Shown piece after piece: positions 15,954-25,844 of a stretch of DNA of 64,000 bases. The position numbers and the translations under genes are program-made. Under the pieces are notes generated by a model. It was not told where the DNA came from. It made no database searches and saw only the letters and a list, made by a program, of their open reading frames with translations. Numbering within the stretch: position 1 is the first letter of the stretch; each line of letters starts with the position of its first letter. This DNA is from an uncultured Collinsella sp. (GTDB lineage Bacteria; Actinomycetota; Coriobacteriia; Coriobacteriales; Coriobacteriaceae), in contig CATYZE010000003.1 of the NCBI GenBank assembly GCA_958415525.1, positions 62,001 through 126,000 of the forward strand, in the 5' to 3' direction.

Positions 15954-17453
15954 ATGTTCATAACGAATGATATCGAGTTGGTCGCTGCGGTTGAGCACAT
16001 GAGGGCCGCAGGGACGGACCTTGCCGAATACGAACTCAAAACTGCGGCAGGTGGGTTTCCCAAGACGATGCCGGATTCTATCTCTGCTTTTGCCAACGGA
16101 GCTGGTGGAACGATCGTTTTTGGTATCAGCGAAAAAGACGGCTTTCATTCGGTGGATATCGATGTAAAGACGATTCAGGCGCGTAGTGCCCAAGCGGCGA
16201 GGGAACTTGTTGAGCCTCCCCAGATGGTCGACATCATGGTTTTGGAGTTTGAGTCGAAGCCTGTCGTTGTGGTCAATGTCCCCGAGGCTTCGCCACGAGA
16301 GAAGCCATGTTATGTCAAAAAGCTCGGTCAACGCCTTGGCTCATACATAAGAACGGGCGATGGCGACCACAAGATGTCATCTTACGAAATCGACCGATAC
16401 ATCGAGAACCAATACCGGAGCGCGCGCAATGACGCTGTTGTCGTTGAGGGCGCAACGATGGATGACTTTGACCAAGAATTGCTTGCTGGATGGCTCTCGC
16501 GAGTGAGGGCAACAACGTTGGGCAGGTCGGCGGCTTTAAGCGACGAGGAGCTCATGGCAAATCGGCGTGTGGTTTCCCCCGACGCTGAAGGGATTTTGAG
16601 GCCAACCGTTGCAGGAATTATGGCGTTGGGTTTTAGTCCACAACGGTTTTTTCCTCGAGCTAATGTTGTGTTCACAGCCTATCCGACACCGAAAAAGGGC
16701 GAGGTGGGGAGAGCCGGGGAACGTTTTTCTGATTCGGTTGATATCGATGGGCCAATACCCATCATGGTGGTTGATGCGGTGCGGGCTGCATCACGAAACA
16801 TGAGGCATGGCGCAATTGTAAAAGGCGCGTTGAGGGAAAACGTGCCGGACTATCCGTTGGCCGCAGTCCGTGAGGCCGTTGCCAACGCGTTGATGCATAG
16901 GGATTATTCTCCCGATGCGCTGGGCACTCCCGTAATGATTGATCTCTATCCCGATCGTCTAGAGCTGTCCAACCCCGGAGGTCTGTTCGGTTCGCTGACG
17001 GTCGAGCGCTTGGGGCAACGAGGCGCAACGGCTTCGAGGAACCAATTTCTAGCGCGAATTCTCGAGGACGTGCCGTATTCCGATGTAGATGGCAGGGTCG
17101 GTCGTGTCGTCGAAAATCGAGGCTCAGGCTATCCAACGATTAACAGGGAGCTCGAGCAGGCCTTGATGCCCGCACCGATTGCCAAGAGCACTCTCGATGA
17201 GTTCGTCTTGATCATGAGGCATCGGCGTATGACGGATCAGGAAGACCGCTCATATACAAAGGAAAACGTGAAAACTGCCATTCTGGGTTACATCGCTGAT
17301 CGTGAGAGCGTAAGCACGTCGGAACTTGCAAAAGCGTCGGGGATGTCAGTGAAAACGGTGCGCCGATATCTGTCTGCGCTTATGGAAGAAGGAATTGTCG
17401 AGGGAATCGGGACGGCCAATAGCCCCAAGCGACGCTATCGCCTGCGTCGATAG
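15954..17453 (+). CDS. AlbA-domain / HATPase putative DNA-binding regulator
   Basis: This 499-residue soluble protein has three parts. An N-terminal AlbA_2 (AAA_4, Schlafen-like) domain shows E-L-K...ISAFANGAGGTIVFG. A central HATPase-like domain shows AAVREAVANALMHRDYS and LELSNPGGL, with NRGSGYPTI further on. A C-terminal winged helix reads VSTSELAKASGMSVKTVRRY. Such proteins are usually annotated as ATP-binding transcriptional regulators and are frequent in gut bacterial accessory DNA; their substrates are unknown. The base composition is lower in G+C than the core genes. It starts after four 21-bp repeats and ends right at a tRNA-fMet remnant, which suggests a self-regulated gene carried on an inserted segment. 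Confidence 0.82.
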   Translation: MFITNDIELVAAVEHMRAAGTDLAEYELKTAAGGFPKTMPDSISAFANGAGGTIVFGISEKDGFHSVDIDVKTIQARSAQAARELVEPPQMVDIMVLEFESKPVVVVNVPEASPREKPCYVKKLGQRLGSYIRTGDGDHKMSSYEIDRYIENQYRSARNDAVVVEGATMDDFDQELLAGWLSRVRATTLGRSAALSDEELMANRRVVSPDAEGILRPTVAGIMALGFSPQRFFPRANVVFTAYPTPKKGEVGRAGERFSDSVDIDGPIPIMVVDAVRAASRNMRHGAIVKGALRENVPDYPLAAVREAVANALMHRDYSPDALGTPVMIDLYPDRLELSNPGGLFGSLTVERLGQRGATASRNQFLARILEDVPYSDVDGRVGRVVENRGSGYPTINRELEQALMPAPIAKSTLDEFVLIMRHRRMTDQEDRSYTKENVKTAILGYIADRESVSTSELAKASGMSVKTVRRYLSALMEEGIVEGIGTANSPKRRYRLRR

Positions 17454-17459
17454 GAACAG

Positions 17460-17516
17460 CTTGGAAGCTCGACAGGCTCATAACCCGGAGGTCGTAGGTT
17501 CAAATTCCGCCCCCGA
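17460..17516 (+). pseudogene. tRNA-fMet remnant (D-arm to acceptor)
   Basis: This segment matches tRNA-fMet from the D-arm to near the 3' end. The 31 bases at 17475-17505 are identical to 15505-15535. The 5' acceptor strand is missing and the anticodon stem is broken (ACAGG opposite CCCGG). It abuts the stop codon of the AlbA-domain gene. It looks like the far attachment half left by integration at a tRNA gene, or like a decayed third tRNA copy. Confidence 0.75.
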
Positions 17517-17574
17517 GGCGGATGCCACCTGCGATTCCGATCAGTCCGCCACGCCCTCTCAGGAGGTCTAACCC

Positions 17575-17697
17575 ATGGATCCCATTCTTGCCGAGGTCTA
17601 CTCGACCGTTCTACCCGCCGCGCCAAGCGCACCGAGCGCGACCTCGGTGCGCTCAAGCAGGCCCTCGTCGCCCGCGAGGAAAAGCTCGAGCGCTAAA
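17575..17697 (+). pseudogene. Broken small membrane-protein gene (CcmD-like)
   Basis: A strong AGGAGG precedes ATG, and the reading frame begins MDPILAEVYSTVLP. After that the sense continues only in another frame as RRAKRTERDLGALKQALVAR and ends at a TAA at 17695-17697. A start followed by a charged tail after one membrane helix is the layout of CcmD-like small proteins. The membrane helix is absent here, so an internal out-of-frame deletion is the simplest reading. The family name is inferred from memory of similar short proteins. Confidence 0.5.
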
Positions 17698-17833
17698 GGG
17701 GCCTACCCACCCTTGCCGGATTCGAACGTGGCAAGAACGGCTATGGAGTGGCCGTACTTCCCCTCATATAGTGGTGTCATCGAAGCTTCGCATGCACTTC
17801 GAACGGTTCCACGATAACGAGAAAGGGAAGCCG

Positions 17834-18139
17834 ATGAAGAAGATTATCCTCTTGTGCAATTCCGGCATGTCTACGAGCCTCATGGTTCAGAAGATGAAGG
17901 ATGCCGCCGCCGCCGAGGGCCTCGAGTGCGCCATTGCCGCTTACTCCACTGATAAGGCGGCAGAGGTCGCCTCGGATGCCGACTGCATTTTGCTGGGCCC
18001 TCAGATTCAGTTCCAAGCCGATGAAGTTCGCGCGGCATGCCCGGGCGTGCCGGTTGCCGTCATTGACATGGTGGCGTACGGCACGATGGATGGCAACGTT
18101 GCGCTTGCCCAGGCCAAATCCCTTATGGGTGAGAACTAG
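17834..18139 (+). CDS. celA: PTS IIB, lactose/cellobiose family
   Basis: This is the IIB subunit of a lactose/chitobiose-class phosphotransferase system. It receives phosphate from IIA on a cysteine and passes it to the incoming sugar. The 101-residue protein has the active-site Cys8 in LLCNSGMSTS, then LLGPQIQF, as in ChbB/CelA. A GAAAGGGA ribosome site fixes the start at 17834; a longer open frame upstream crosses the scar region and is not used. IIC follows after 14 bases. The matching IIA is encoded in the opposite direction at 19671-20030. Confidence 0.92.
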   Translation: MKKIILLCNSGMSTSLMVQKMKDAAAAEGLECAIAAYSTDKAAEVASDADCILLGPQIQFQADEVRAACPGVPVAVIDMVAYGTMDGNVALAQAKSLMGEN

Positions 18140-18153
18140 GAGGCGCGTCGCAC

Positions 18154-19416
18154 ATGGCATCCATGAACGGTATCATTGCCAAGATTTCTTCTTGGGGTAA
18201 CGCTGTCAGCAAAAATACGATTCTCCAGGCGATTTCGTCGGGCATCATGTCGATGTTCCCCATCATCATCGTCGGATCGTTCGCAAGCTTGTTCTCGGGC
18301 ATTCCCATTCCGGCTTATCAGGAGTTCCTTACAACGAGCGGCGTCAATGTGGCGCTTTCTGCCGTGGTGAACGCAACCACCAACATGCTCGGCCTGTTCT
18401 TCACCTACGGTGTTGCGCGCTCGTACGGTGAGAACATCGGGGTTAAGGCTCCTGCCGCCGGTGTGCTCGCCCTTGTTGTCTATGTTGCGCTGATGCCTAC
18501 GCTGACTTCAGAAGATGGTGTGACGTCGCTTGCTTTTGACTATCTGGGCACTAAAGGCATGATCTTGGGCATCGTTATTGCGTTCCTTGCAACGAAGATC
18601 TTCCACCTTATTGTTTCTAAGAACATTGTTATTAAGATGCCCGCTGGCACGCCCGACTTTGTGTCCAACAGTTTCGTTTCGCTCATTCCCGCGTTTGCCA
18701 TTGCGCTGTGCGCTATCGTGGTGCGCATGATCTTTGCGCTGACTCCCTGGGGCGACGCGTTCAGCTGTTTCTACGCTCTCATCCAGATGCCCATCCAGGG
18801 TCTGATTGGCGGCAACATCGCTTCCGTTGTTCTCATTAGCGTGATCATGTGCCTGCTGTGGTGCTTCGGCATTCATCCCGGTTTTATCACGAGCCTCATC
18901 GGCCCGCTCTTCATGATGCTCGATGGTGCCAACCAGGCCGCCTACGCTGCTGGAGAGGCTCTCCCCAACATCATCGGTATGAACTTCAATTACATTACGA
19001 CCATCGCAATTGCCTACCCCGCCGTTCCCATTGCCATCCTTTTGGTCGCCCGTTCCGCCCAGCTGCGTACGGTCGGCAAGGTGGCGCTGGCGCCCGGTTT
19101 CTTTGGCATCAACGAGCCGATTATTTTCGGCCTCCCCATTGTGCTGAACCCCGTGGCTGCTATTCCGTTTATCGTGACGCCTCTTGTCAATGTCATTGGA
19201 ATGTACGCGCTGCAGTCCCTGGGTATTGTGGCAAAATGCATCGGCATCCTGCCGTTCAACATCCCGGTGGTCATCACTGGCATGCTTTCCGGTGGTATCA
19301 GCATCGCCATCGCTGAGGTCGTGTTTCTCATCATCGATATCTTGATTTGGATTCCGTTTATCAAGGCGATGGACGCCGCCAAGCTCAAGGCGGAGCAGGA
19401 AGCGCAGGCGGCATAG
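18154..19416 (+). CDS. celB: PTS IIC, lactose/cellobiose family
   Basis: This is the membrane channel of the same PTS. The 420 residues have about ten hydrophobic segments. They include IHPGFITSLIGPL and GFFGINEPIIFGLPIVLNP, the conserved sugar-binding NEP region of the EIIC lactose/cellobiose/chitobiose family. It sits 14 bases after IIB and is probably co-transcribed, ending at the terminator 19452-19492. The family transports beta-1,4 disaccharides such as cellobiose, chitobiose or lactose. Which one cannot be told from this chain. The neighbouring ChbG-type deacetylase and GH1 enzymes favour a chitobiose- or cellobiose-like sugar. Confidence 0.93.
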   Translation: MASMNGIIAKISSWGNAVSKNTILQAISSGIMSMFPIIIVGSFASLFSGIPIPAYQEFLTTSGVNVALSAVVNATTNMLGLFFTYGVARSYGENIGVKAPAAGVLALVVYVALMPTLTSEDGVTSLAFDYLGTKGMILGIVIAFLATKIFHLIVSKNIVIKMPAGTPDFVSNSFVSLIPAFAIALCAIVVRMIFALTPWGDAFSCFYALIQMPIQGLIGGNIASVVLISVIMCLLWCFGIHPGFITSLIGPLFMMLDGANQAAYAAGEALPNIIGMNFNYITTIAIAYPAVPIAILLVARSAQLRTVGKVALAPGFFGINEPIIFGLPIVLNPVAAIPFIVTPLVNVIGMYALQSLGIVAKCIGILPFNIPVVITGMLSGGISIAIAEVVFLIIDILIWIPFIKAMDAAKLKAEQEAQAA

Positions 19417-19451
19417 TAACAAGTCCCCTTCATATTGCCGCGTTTGTATTG

Positions 19452-19492
19452 CGAGGTGGGCGGTGCTGCAGAAGCGCCGCCCACCTCGTTTT
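19452..19492 (+). terminator. Terminator of PTS IIB-IIC operon
   Basis: CGAGGTGGGCGG and its complement CCGCCCACCTCG form a stem with an 11-16-base loop, followed by TTTTG. Confidence 0.8.
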
Positions 19493-19594
19493 GTATACCG
19501 ACGCCGCGTATTGCGCGGGCTCGATTCGTAGCGCCGTATGGATTGGATGGTGCGGACGACACCTCCACCACAAGGACGACGCCTCCCCACAAGA

Positions 19595-19623
19595 AGGGCC
19601 CCGGGCTGAACGCCCGGGGCCCT
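19595..19623 (-). terminator. GC-rich terminator hairpin of the IIA operon
   Basis: AGGGCCCCGGGC-TGAAC-GCCCGGGGCCCT is a perfect 12-bp stem between the convergent IIC and IIA operons. On the minus strand a short T/C tract follows (TTCTTGTGG), so it probably serves the minus-strand operon. Confidence 0.7.
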
Positions 19624-19670
19624 GTACTTGGAGTTGCCGATTATCTCTAGCCGGTTATAGCGCACAAGAT

Positions 19671-20030
19671 TTACGCTGCGTTGACCTTCTTCTCCAGTTC
19701 ATCGATACGGTTCTGCATGGCGTCGATCATGCGGTACAGGTCAACCAGCTCGCGTGCAAAAGCCTTGGTGATCTCGGTCGCCATGAGCTGATCCTCTGCA
19801 TGAACTTGAATAAGCGATGCCGGGGCATTGACTCCCTGAGCTGCGGAGGAGATCATTTCCAGATGAACGTCGTGGCTTTCCAGAAAGTTTGCATCGCCAT
19901 CTGCAATGAGGGCGGGAGACTCATCTGCTCGGCCATCTTTCGCGTGCTTGATGGCCTCCATGTAGGCGCTCTTTGCAGTGCCTGCTGTGCTGATGAGCTT
20001 AAAAACTTGCAGTTCTTCATCGGGAGTCAT
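19671..20030 (-). CDS. celC: PTS IIA, lactose/cellobiose family
   Basis: This is the soluble IIA subunit, which relays phosphate from HPr to IIB. The 119-residue protein has the conserved active-site segment LIQVHAEDQLM with the phosphorylated His, and an N-terminal TAGTAKSAYMEAI helix typical of the lactose/chitobiose family. The ATG at 20030 is preferred to an in-frame one at 20093 because AAAGGATAT precedes it. It lies about 100 bases after the GH1 6-phospho-glycosidase gene on the same strand. So the IIA is coupled to the hydrolase and regulator and is separated from its partners IIB and IIC, which run in the opposite direction. Confidence 0.9.
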   Translation of the reverse strand: MTPDEELQVFKLISTAGTAKSAYMEAIKHAKDGRADESPALIADGDANFLESHDVHLEMISSAAQGVNAPASLIQVHAEDQLMATEITKAFARELVDLYRMIDAMQNRIDELEKKVNAA

Positions 20031-20126
20031 AGTGCAATATCCTTTCTGTTGTTGCGCGAGCGCAACAAGGCAGCGTTGCGCTCGCTTGTCCATGTGACAT
20101 AAACAGCCGTGTGACTGATTGGCGAA

Positions 20127-21554
<1,428 letters not shown>

Positions 21555-23453
21555 CTAGCCGCACAGGGCACGCATGAGGGTTTCGTAGCTGCCACCCTCT
21601 ACGATGCAGCGTACCCGCTTCTCGTCGGTAAGAAGCCGTGCGGTCGTCTGATAGAACCGTTGAGTCACGTCTGCGGTTGAGTCGCAGATCGACGTAAGGA
21701 TGATGAGTTGGACGTCATTGGTTTTCCAACGGATGGGGCGCTTGAGAACACCCACGACCACGAGGTTCTCGTCGGGAAGCACCTCTATGGGATGAGGCAG
21801 AGCTGCCAGGTTACCAAAATCGGTGCTTCCATGTTTCTCACGCTCCAACACGGAGCCGAGGAAGTTGTCCGGTAGGGGTCGCACTTGTCGGACGAGTTCG
21901 CAGAGTTCGGCGAGCGCGTCGTCTCGACGCCGCGACGTGAGGCCCGTGAAAAAGAACTCTGGCCGGTAGAACCGGCGTAGATATGAGCTATCCCCCAGTT
22001 CAAGTCTATGGCGTACGCGGTTCATATCGCGCGCCTCAAGGAAGCTGTTCACCTGCATGATGGGCTTGGGAACCGCTCGGTCAATGGGGACGGACGAGAA
22101 GATGTAGTCGAATGTATTGAGGTCGATGTGGTTGAGCTCAAAGACGCTGCAGACGGTGAGCTCGCTGATGTAATCGCCGAATGCCTCTTCAAACTGATAA
22201 GCAAAAAAGCGCGAGCTCGATTTACCCGTCGCACAAACCAGGAGCACACGGCTCTTATGAGGAATGCGTCGCTGCATGACGAGTCCCATTTGAAACATTA
22301 TGGTGAAGTAGGCAATCTCGTGCTCGGATACGGGGCGTCCGTAGTGAGCAGCGAGTGGCAATGCCGCCTGCTGCGCCAGTGCGTGGGCGAAGGGGTAGGT
22401 GCGGCGTGTTTCTGCAAGCTGGGGGTTTGTGATTTCGATGCCATAGCGCATGCGTATATCAAATGCAATGAGATGGTTTCCCAGCATAAGGCGCAGACGC
22501 AAATTATCGCTGAAGTCGACGCCGTACATATCGTAGATGGCATCGAGCATAGGGTCGATGAGATGCTGGATATCCTCCGAGATAACGAGGTTCCCATCGA
22601 GTCCGAATGTGTCGTGGCGCACGACACCGCCGGCAACGAAGGCGGCTATGAGCTGGACCTCGCCTTCGGTATCGTCAAGCGGGATGTCGCGTTCTTCCAG
22701 CTGTTCTATAACGACGTGCGCGCAATGTCGGTCGTGCTCCGCGCCCTCCCAGGTGTTTCGCCCGGAGACGTCCTCTATGATATGGCCACGGTGGCAGCGT
22801 GCGCTTGACACCACGAGATAGAGAATGAATGTTTCGAGGGCGGCCTCGGACATTACGACGTTTTCGGCAGCAAAGGTCTGCACGACAAGGTCTCCGATGA
22901 TTGCCGCGGCTTGATCTTGTACGCTGTGGTAATCATCAAAACCGACCGTATGGAATCGCAAGCAGTGCATGATTGCCTTGCGGAAGGCAAATTCGTCTCC
23001 GACGGCTCTCATCCCGTATCCAGGGACACGCTCCACCGTGAGGCCGGAGCGGGTGAGGATAGACTCTGCATGGCGAATTTCCTGCGAGAGTGTCTTGGTA
23101 GAGACAAACAAGGCTTCCGACTCGTCCGCGAGCTTGAAGAACGATCCGCTTATGAAGCGCTCTACGAGATACATAAGACGCTCTTCGGCGGTTTCAGGCG
23201 TGTGGCGGGCAATGCGTTGTAGGCTACGCTGTCGCCAGGCATGGTAGCGCTCAGCGTCGTTAATCTCGAGGCGGTATCCGTGGCGTGGCTTGGAGACAAG
23301 CTCGGCGCCGCTTTCTGCAAGGTTCTGCCGGAGCGCCTTAAGGCGCGTGCGCGTCGTCTTCTCGCTCTTTTGAATATATTGGGCAAGTTGTTCTGCCGTT
23401 ACATAGTCACTCTGCTCGATGAGCTCAAGAAGATTGAGGAGCTCCCTATCCAT
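21555..23453 (-). CDS. PRD-containing PTS regulator, LicR/MtlR type
   Basis: This is a 632-residue multi-domain regulator. In order it has an N-terminal helix-turn-helix (YVTAEQLAQYIQKSEKTTRTR), a second winged helix, two PTS regulation domains (PRD), a IIB-like domain (VLLVCATGKSSS with a Cys, near residue 404) and a C-terminal IIA-like domain with ALPHP as the phospho-His site. Such proteins sense PTS phosphorylation and activate the sugar operon when substrate is present. It is the first gene of the minus-strand operon with the GH1 enzyme and IIA, and it is divergent from chbG. It probably controls both directions. The length and the domain set match LicR-type activators better than short BglG antiterminators. 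Confidence 0.88.
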   Translation of the reverse strand: MDRELLNLLELIEQSDYVTAEQLAQYIQKSEKTTRTRLKALRQNLAESGAELVSKPRHGYRLEINDAERYHAWRQRSLQRIARHTPETAEERLMYLVERFISGSFFKLADESEALFVSTKTLSQEIRHAESILTRSGLTVERVPGYGMRAVGDEFAFRKAIMHCLRFHTVGFDDYHSVQDQAAAIIGDLVVQTFAAENVVMSEAALETFILYLVVSSARCHRGHIIEDVSGRNTWEGAEHDRHCAHVVIEQLEERDIPLDDTEGEVQLIAAFVAGGVVRHDTFGLDGNLVISEDIQHLIDPMLDAIYDMYGVDFSDNLRLRLMLGNHLIAFDIRMRYGIEITNPQLAETRRTYPFAHALAQQAALPLAAHYGRPVSEHEIAYFTIMFQMGLVMQRRIPHKSRVLLVCATGKSSSRFFAYQFEEAFGDYISELTVCSVFELNHIDLNTFDYIFSSVPIDRAVPKPIMQVNSFLEARDMNRVRHRLELGDSSYLRRFYRPEFFFTGLTSRRRDDALAELCELVRQVRPLPDNFLGSVLEREKHGSTDFGNLAALPHPIEVLPDENLVVVGVLKRPIRWKTNDVQLIILTSICDSTADVTQRFYQTTARLLTDEKRVRCIVEGGSYETLMRALCG

Positions 23454-23683
23454 GTCGCCCCCTAGGGCATCGGGGCATTTCGCCGCATTTAGATATCGTT
23501 GATAGAAATACTATACGAGCGCTACGCCTAGCAGCTCAATTGCCTCATTTACCGGATTGCGCGCGGAAAAAGCCGTCCTTGAGCGGACGGGGACGTCCTA
23601 TACCATGGGTGGCAAACGGCAGAGTACAACCGATGGCGCAAAGTGAGTCTGTTCTCGCTGTGCGCGTAAAGGAGGCGCTTGGG

Positions 23684-24439
23684 ATGAAGGTCATTTTTAG
23701 GGCAGACGACCTGGGCATGAGCGAGGGCATCAACTACGGTATCGCCAAAGTCATCTCTTGCGGACCGATTACGAGCGTTGGGCTCATGCCCAACATGCCA
23801 GCTGCCTCCCACGGCTTCGACCTCGTTGCTGCAAGCGGTGTGAGTGTGGGGCAACATACAAACATCTGTCTTGGTAAGCCGGTTTCTGACCCCGCGTCCA
23901 TTCCCTCACTCGTGGATGAACACGGGGAGTTCTGTTCTAGCAGAACCATCAGGGCGCGCACGGAGGACACCATCGTGCTCGAGGAAGCGGAGCGCGAAAT
24001 ACAGGCGCAGCTCGATCGGTTTCGTGCGCTGACCGGGCGCGACCCGGCGTACTTTGAGGGCCATGCCGTGTTCTCCCCGACGTTTTTTCAGGCACTTCAG
24101 AACGTCGCGGAGCGCAATGGGTTCTTCTACATCAACCCCATGGATCCGGTCTGGAGTGAGAAGTGGGGTGTGGTGTGTGCAAAACCCTATCACCTCGATG
24201 ATCGAGGCCTGTACGATCCGCGCAAGTACTTGTTTGACGACGAGGCCGACATTGCGCGTCACGCCTGCAGCATGCTCGTATTCCACCCGGGGTACCTGGA
24301 TCAATATGTGCTCGACCACTCGTCCTTTACCTTGATTCGTCCCATGGAAACGGCGTTTCTGGTGAGTGAGGAGCTTGAGCAGTGGATCGAACAGAAGCAC
24401 GTGCAGTTGGTGAATTTTGAAAACTACTGCGAGGACTAG
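23684..24439 (+). CDS. chbG: ChbG/YdjC-family carbohydrate deacetylase
   Basis: ChbG removes an acetyl group from chitooligosaccharides such as chitobiose (often as the 6-phosphate), allowing further hydrolysis and induction. The 251-residue protein starts MKVIFRADDLGMSEGIN, whose RADD carries the metal-binding Asp, and continues with SVGQHTNICLG, FEGHAVFSP and VFHPGYLD, which supply His residues for the metal site. AAAGGAGG at 23668-23675 sets the start at 23684; longer frames upstream are ignored. It heads a plus-strand gene set with a GH1 and a GH140-like enzyme, divergent from the PTS regulator. This context points to a GlcNAc-containing beta-disaccharide as one substrate. Confidence 0.88.
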   Translation: MKVIFRADDLGMSEGINYGIAKVISCGPITSVGLMPNMPAASHGFDLVAASGVSVGQHTNICLGKPVSDPASIPSLVDEHGEFCSSRTIRARTEDTIVLEEAEREIQAQLDRFRALTGRDPAYFEGHAVFSPTFFQALQNVAERNGFFYINPMDPVWSEKWGVVCAKPYHLDDRGLYDPRKYLFDDEADIARHACSMLVFHPGYLDQYVLDHSSFTLIRPMETAFLVSEELEQWIEQKHVQLVNFENYCED

Positions 24440-24530
24440 GATGTTGCGAAAGTCGCAGCTAAGAACGGGGCGCCATCTGGCTTCGGACGCCCGTGCTGTA
24501 ACGGTGGCGCACCATAGAGAAAGGACGAAT

Positions 24531-25775
24531 ATGAATAAACCCGAACACTTCCTCTGGGGCGTGTCGACGGCGGGCCACCAGACCGACGGCGGCGACGCGG
24601 CTGCCGACACCACCTTCTTGGAGCATGTGGAGCCGACGGTTTTTAAGGAGCCCGCGGGAGACGCCTGCCGCAGCTGGGAGCGTTGGGAGGACGACCTCAA
24701 CTGTGTTGCTGAGATGGGGCTCAACGCGTATCGCTTCTCCGTTGAGTGGTGTCGCATCGAGCAGGAGGAGGGCGTCATCGACCAGGCGGCCCTCGATCAC
24801 TACGACCGCCTGATGGATGGTTGCCTGGAGCGCGGTATCCAGCCGGTGCTCACGCTTTGCCACTTTACCTGTCCTCATTGGTTTGCCAAACGGGGTGGTT
24901 GGCTCGCGCCCGACGCTGTCGACCTCTTTGCGGCGCATGTGCGGCGCGTTATGGAGCTCGCCCGCGGCCGCGCCGCTGCGGTGGTGACACTTAACGAGCC
25001 CAACCTCAACCAGCTCCTCGCCAACGGTGCGATGCCTCCCGAGGCGTTTGCCTTCCAGCAGGTGGTGCTGCATGCCGCAGCGGCAAAGGCGGGCGTTGCG
25101 CATTACCGTGCGGGCAACGTGCAGGACATCGACGAGTTCGACGCAATGGACGAGGCTATGGCGCGCGCTCATCGCCGTGCTGTGGAGGTGGTGCGTGAGG
25201 TAGCGCCGGGTACCCCTGTGGGACTCTCGCTTTCAGTAGTGGACGACGACTGGGCCACACCCGCCGGCCGTGCCATTTGCGAGCGTAAGCGCGAACTCTG
25301 CTATGGCAAGTGGGTTGATGCCATTCAAGGGGATGACTTCATCGGCGTGCAAAACTACGAGCGCATGGTCTTTGGCGACGAAGGGCTCATCGCACCCGAT
25401 CCTACCCAGCCCATCAACGGTATGGGCACGCAGGTGGAGCCCGGCTCGCTTGCGGGTGCAGTGCTCTACATCCACGAGCTCACGGGCCTTCCAGTCGTCG
25501 TTACAGAGCATGGCATCTCTACCGAGGACGATCATCTGCGCTGCGACTTCATCCGCGCATCGCTGCCCGCGCTTGCGGGGCTTGTGCGGCGCGGGCTGTC
25601 AGTGCTGGGGTACTTCCACTGGACGCTTATGGACAACTTTGAGTGGATTTCTGCTTTTGACAGTCGACTGGGGCTTTATGAGGTCGATCGTCGTGACGGT
25701 ACGTACGACCGCATCGCAAAGCCAAGCGCGCGCGTGTACGCGGATGTGGTTCGCACGCTCAATGGGCGGATGTAG
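24531..25775 (+). CDS. GH1 family beta-glycosidase, short form
   Basis: This is a second family 1 glycosidase, 414 residues, shorter than the usual ~450-480. It has HFLWGVSTAGHQTDGG at the N-terminus, the acid/base Glu in VTLNEPN and the nucleophile in VVTEHGIS, then FHWTLMDNFEWISAF, which forms the glycone site. The C-terminal K-x-Y phosphate-binding stretch of phospho-glycosidases is not evident, so it may act on unphosphorylated sugar. AGAAAGGACG precedes the start. It lies between chbG and the GH140-like gene on the same strand. Its similarity to the other GH1 in the window is modest, so this is not a recent duplication. Confidence 0.88.
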   Translation: MNKPEHFLWGVSTAGHQTDGGDAAADTTFLEHVEPTVFKEPAGDACRSWERWEDDLNCVAEMGLNAYRFSVEWCRIEQEEGVIDQAALDHYDRLMDGCLERGIQPVLTLCHFTCPHWFAKRGGWLAPDAVDLFAAHVRRVMELARGRAAAVVTLNEPNLNQLLANGAMPPEAFAFQQVVLHAAAAKAGVAHYRAGNVQDIDEFDAMDEAMARAHRRAVEVVREVAPGTPVGLSLSVVDDDWATPAGRAICERKRELCYGKWVDAIQGDDFIGVQNYERMVFGDEGLIAPDPTQPINGMGTQVEPGSLAGAVLYIHELTGLPVVVTEHGISTEDDHLRCDFIRASLPALAGLVRRGLSVLGYFHWTLMDNFEWISAFDSRLGLYEVDRRDGTYDRIAKPSARVYADVVRTLNGRM

Positions 25776-25844
25776 ATGCGTTCGCGCAAGGAGATGGGCA
25801 CGCGGCGCCTATATCGGTGTTGCGAAGGCAAGGGGAGATGACGT

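Larger units (their letters stand above)
17454..17833. other. Gene-poor scar region
   Basis: These 380 bp between the AlbA-domain gene and the PTS operon hold only remnants: the tRNA fragment at 17460-17516 and a broken small gene at 17575-17697. The PTS promoter should lie in 17700-17820, but I cannot place it. Confidence 0.6.
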
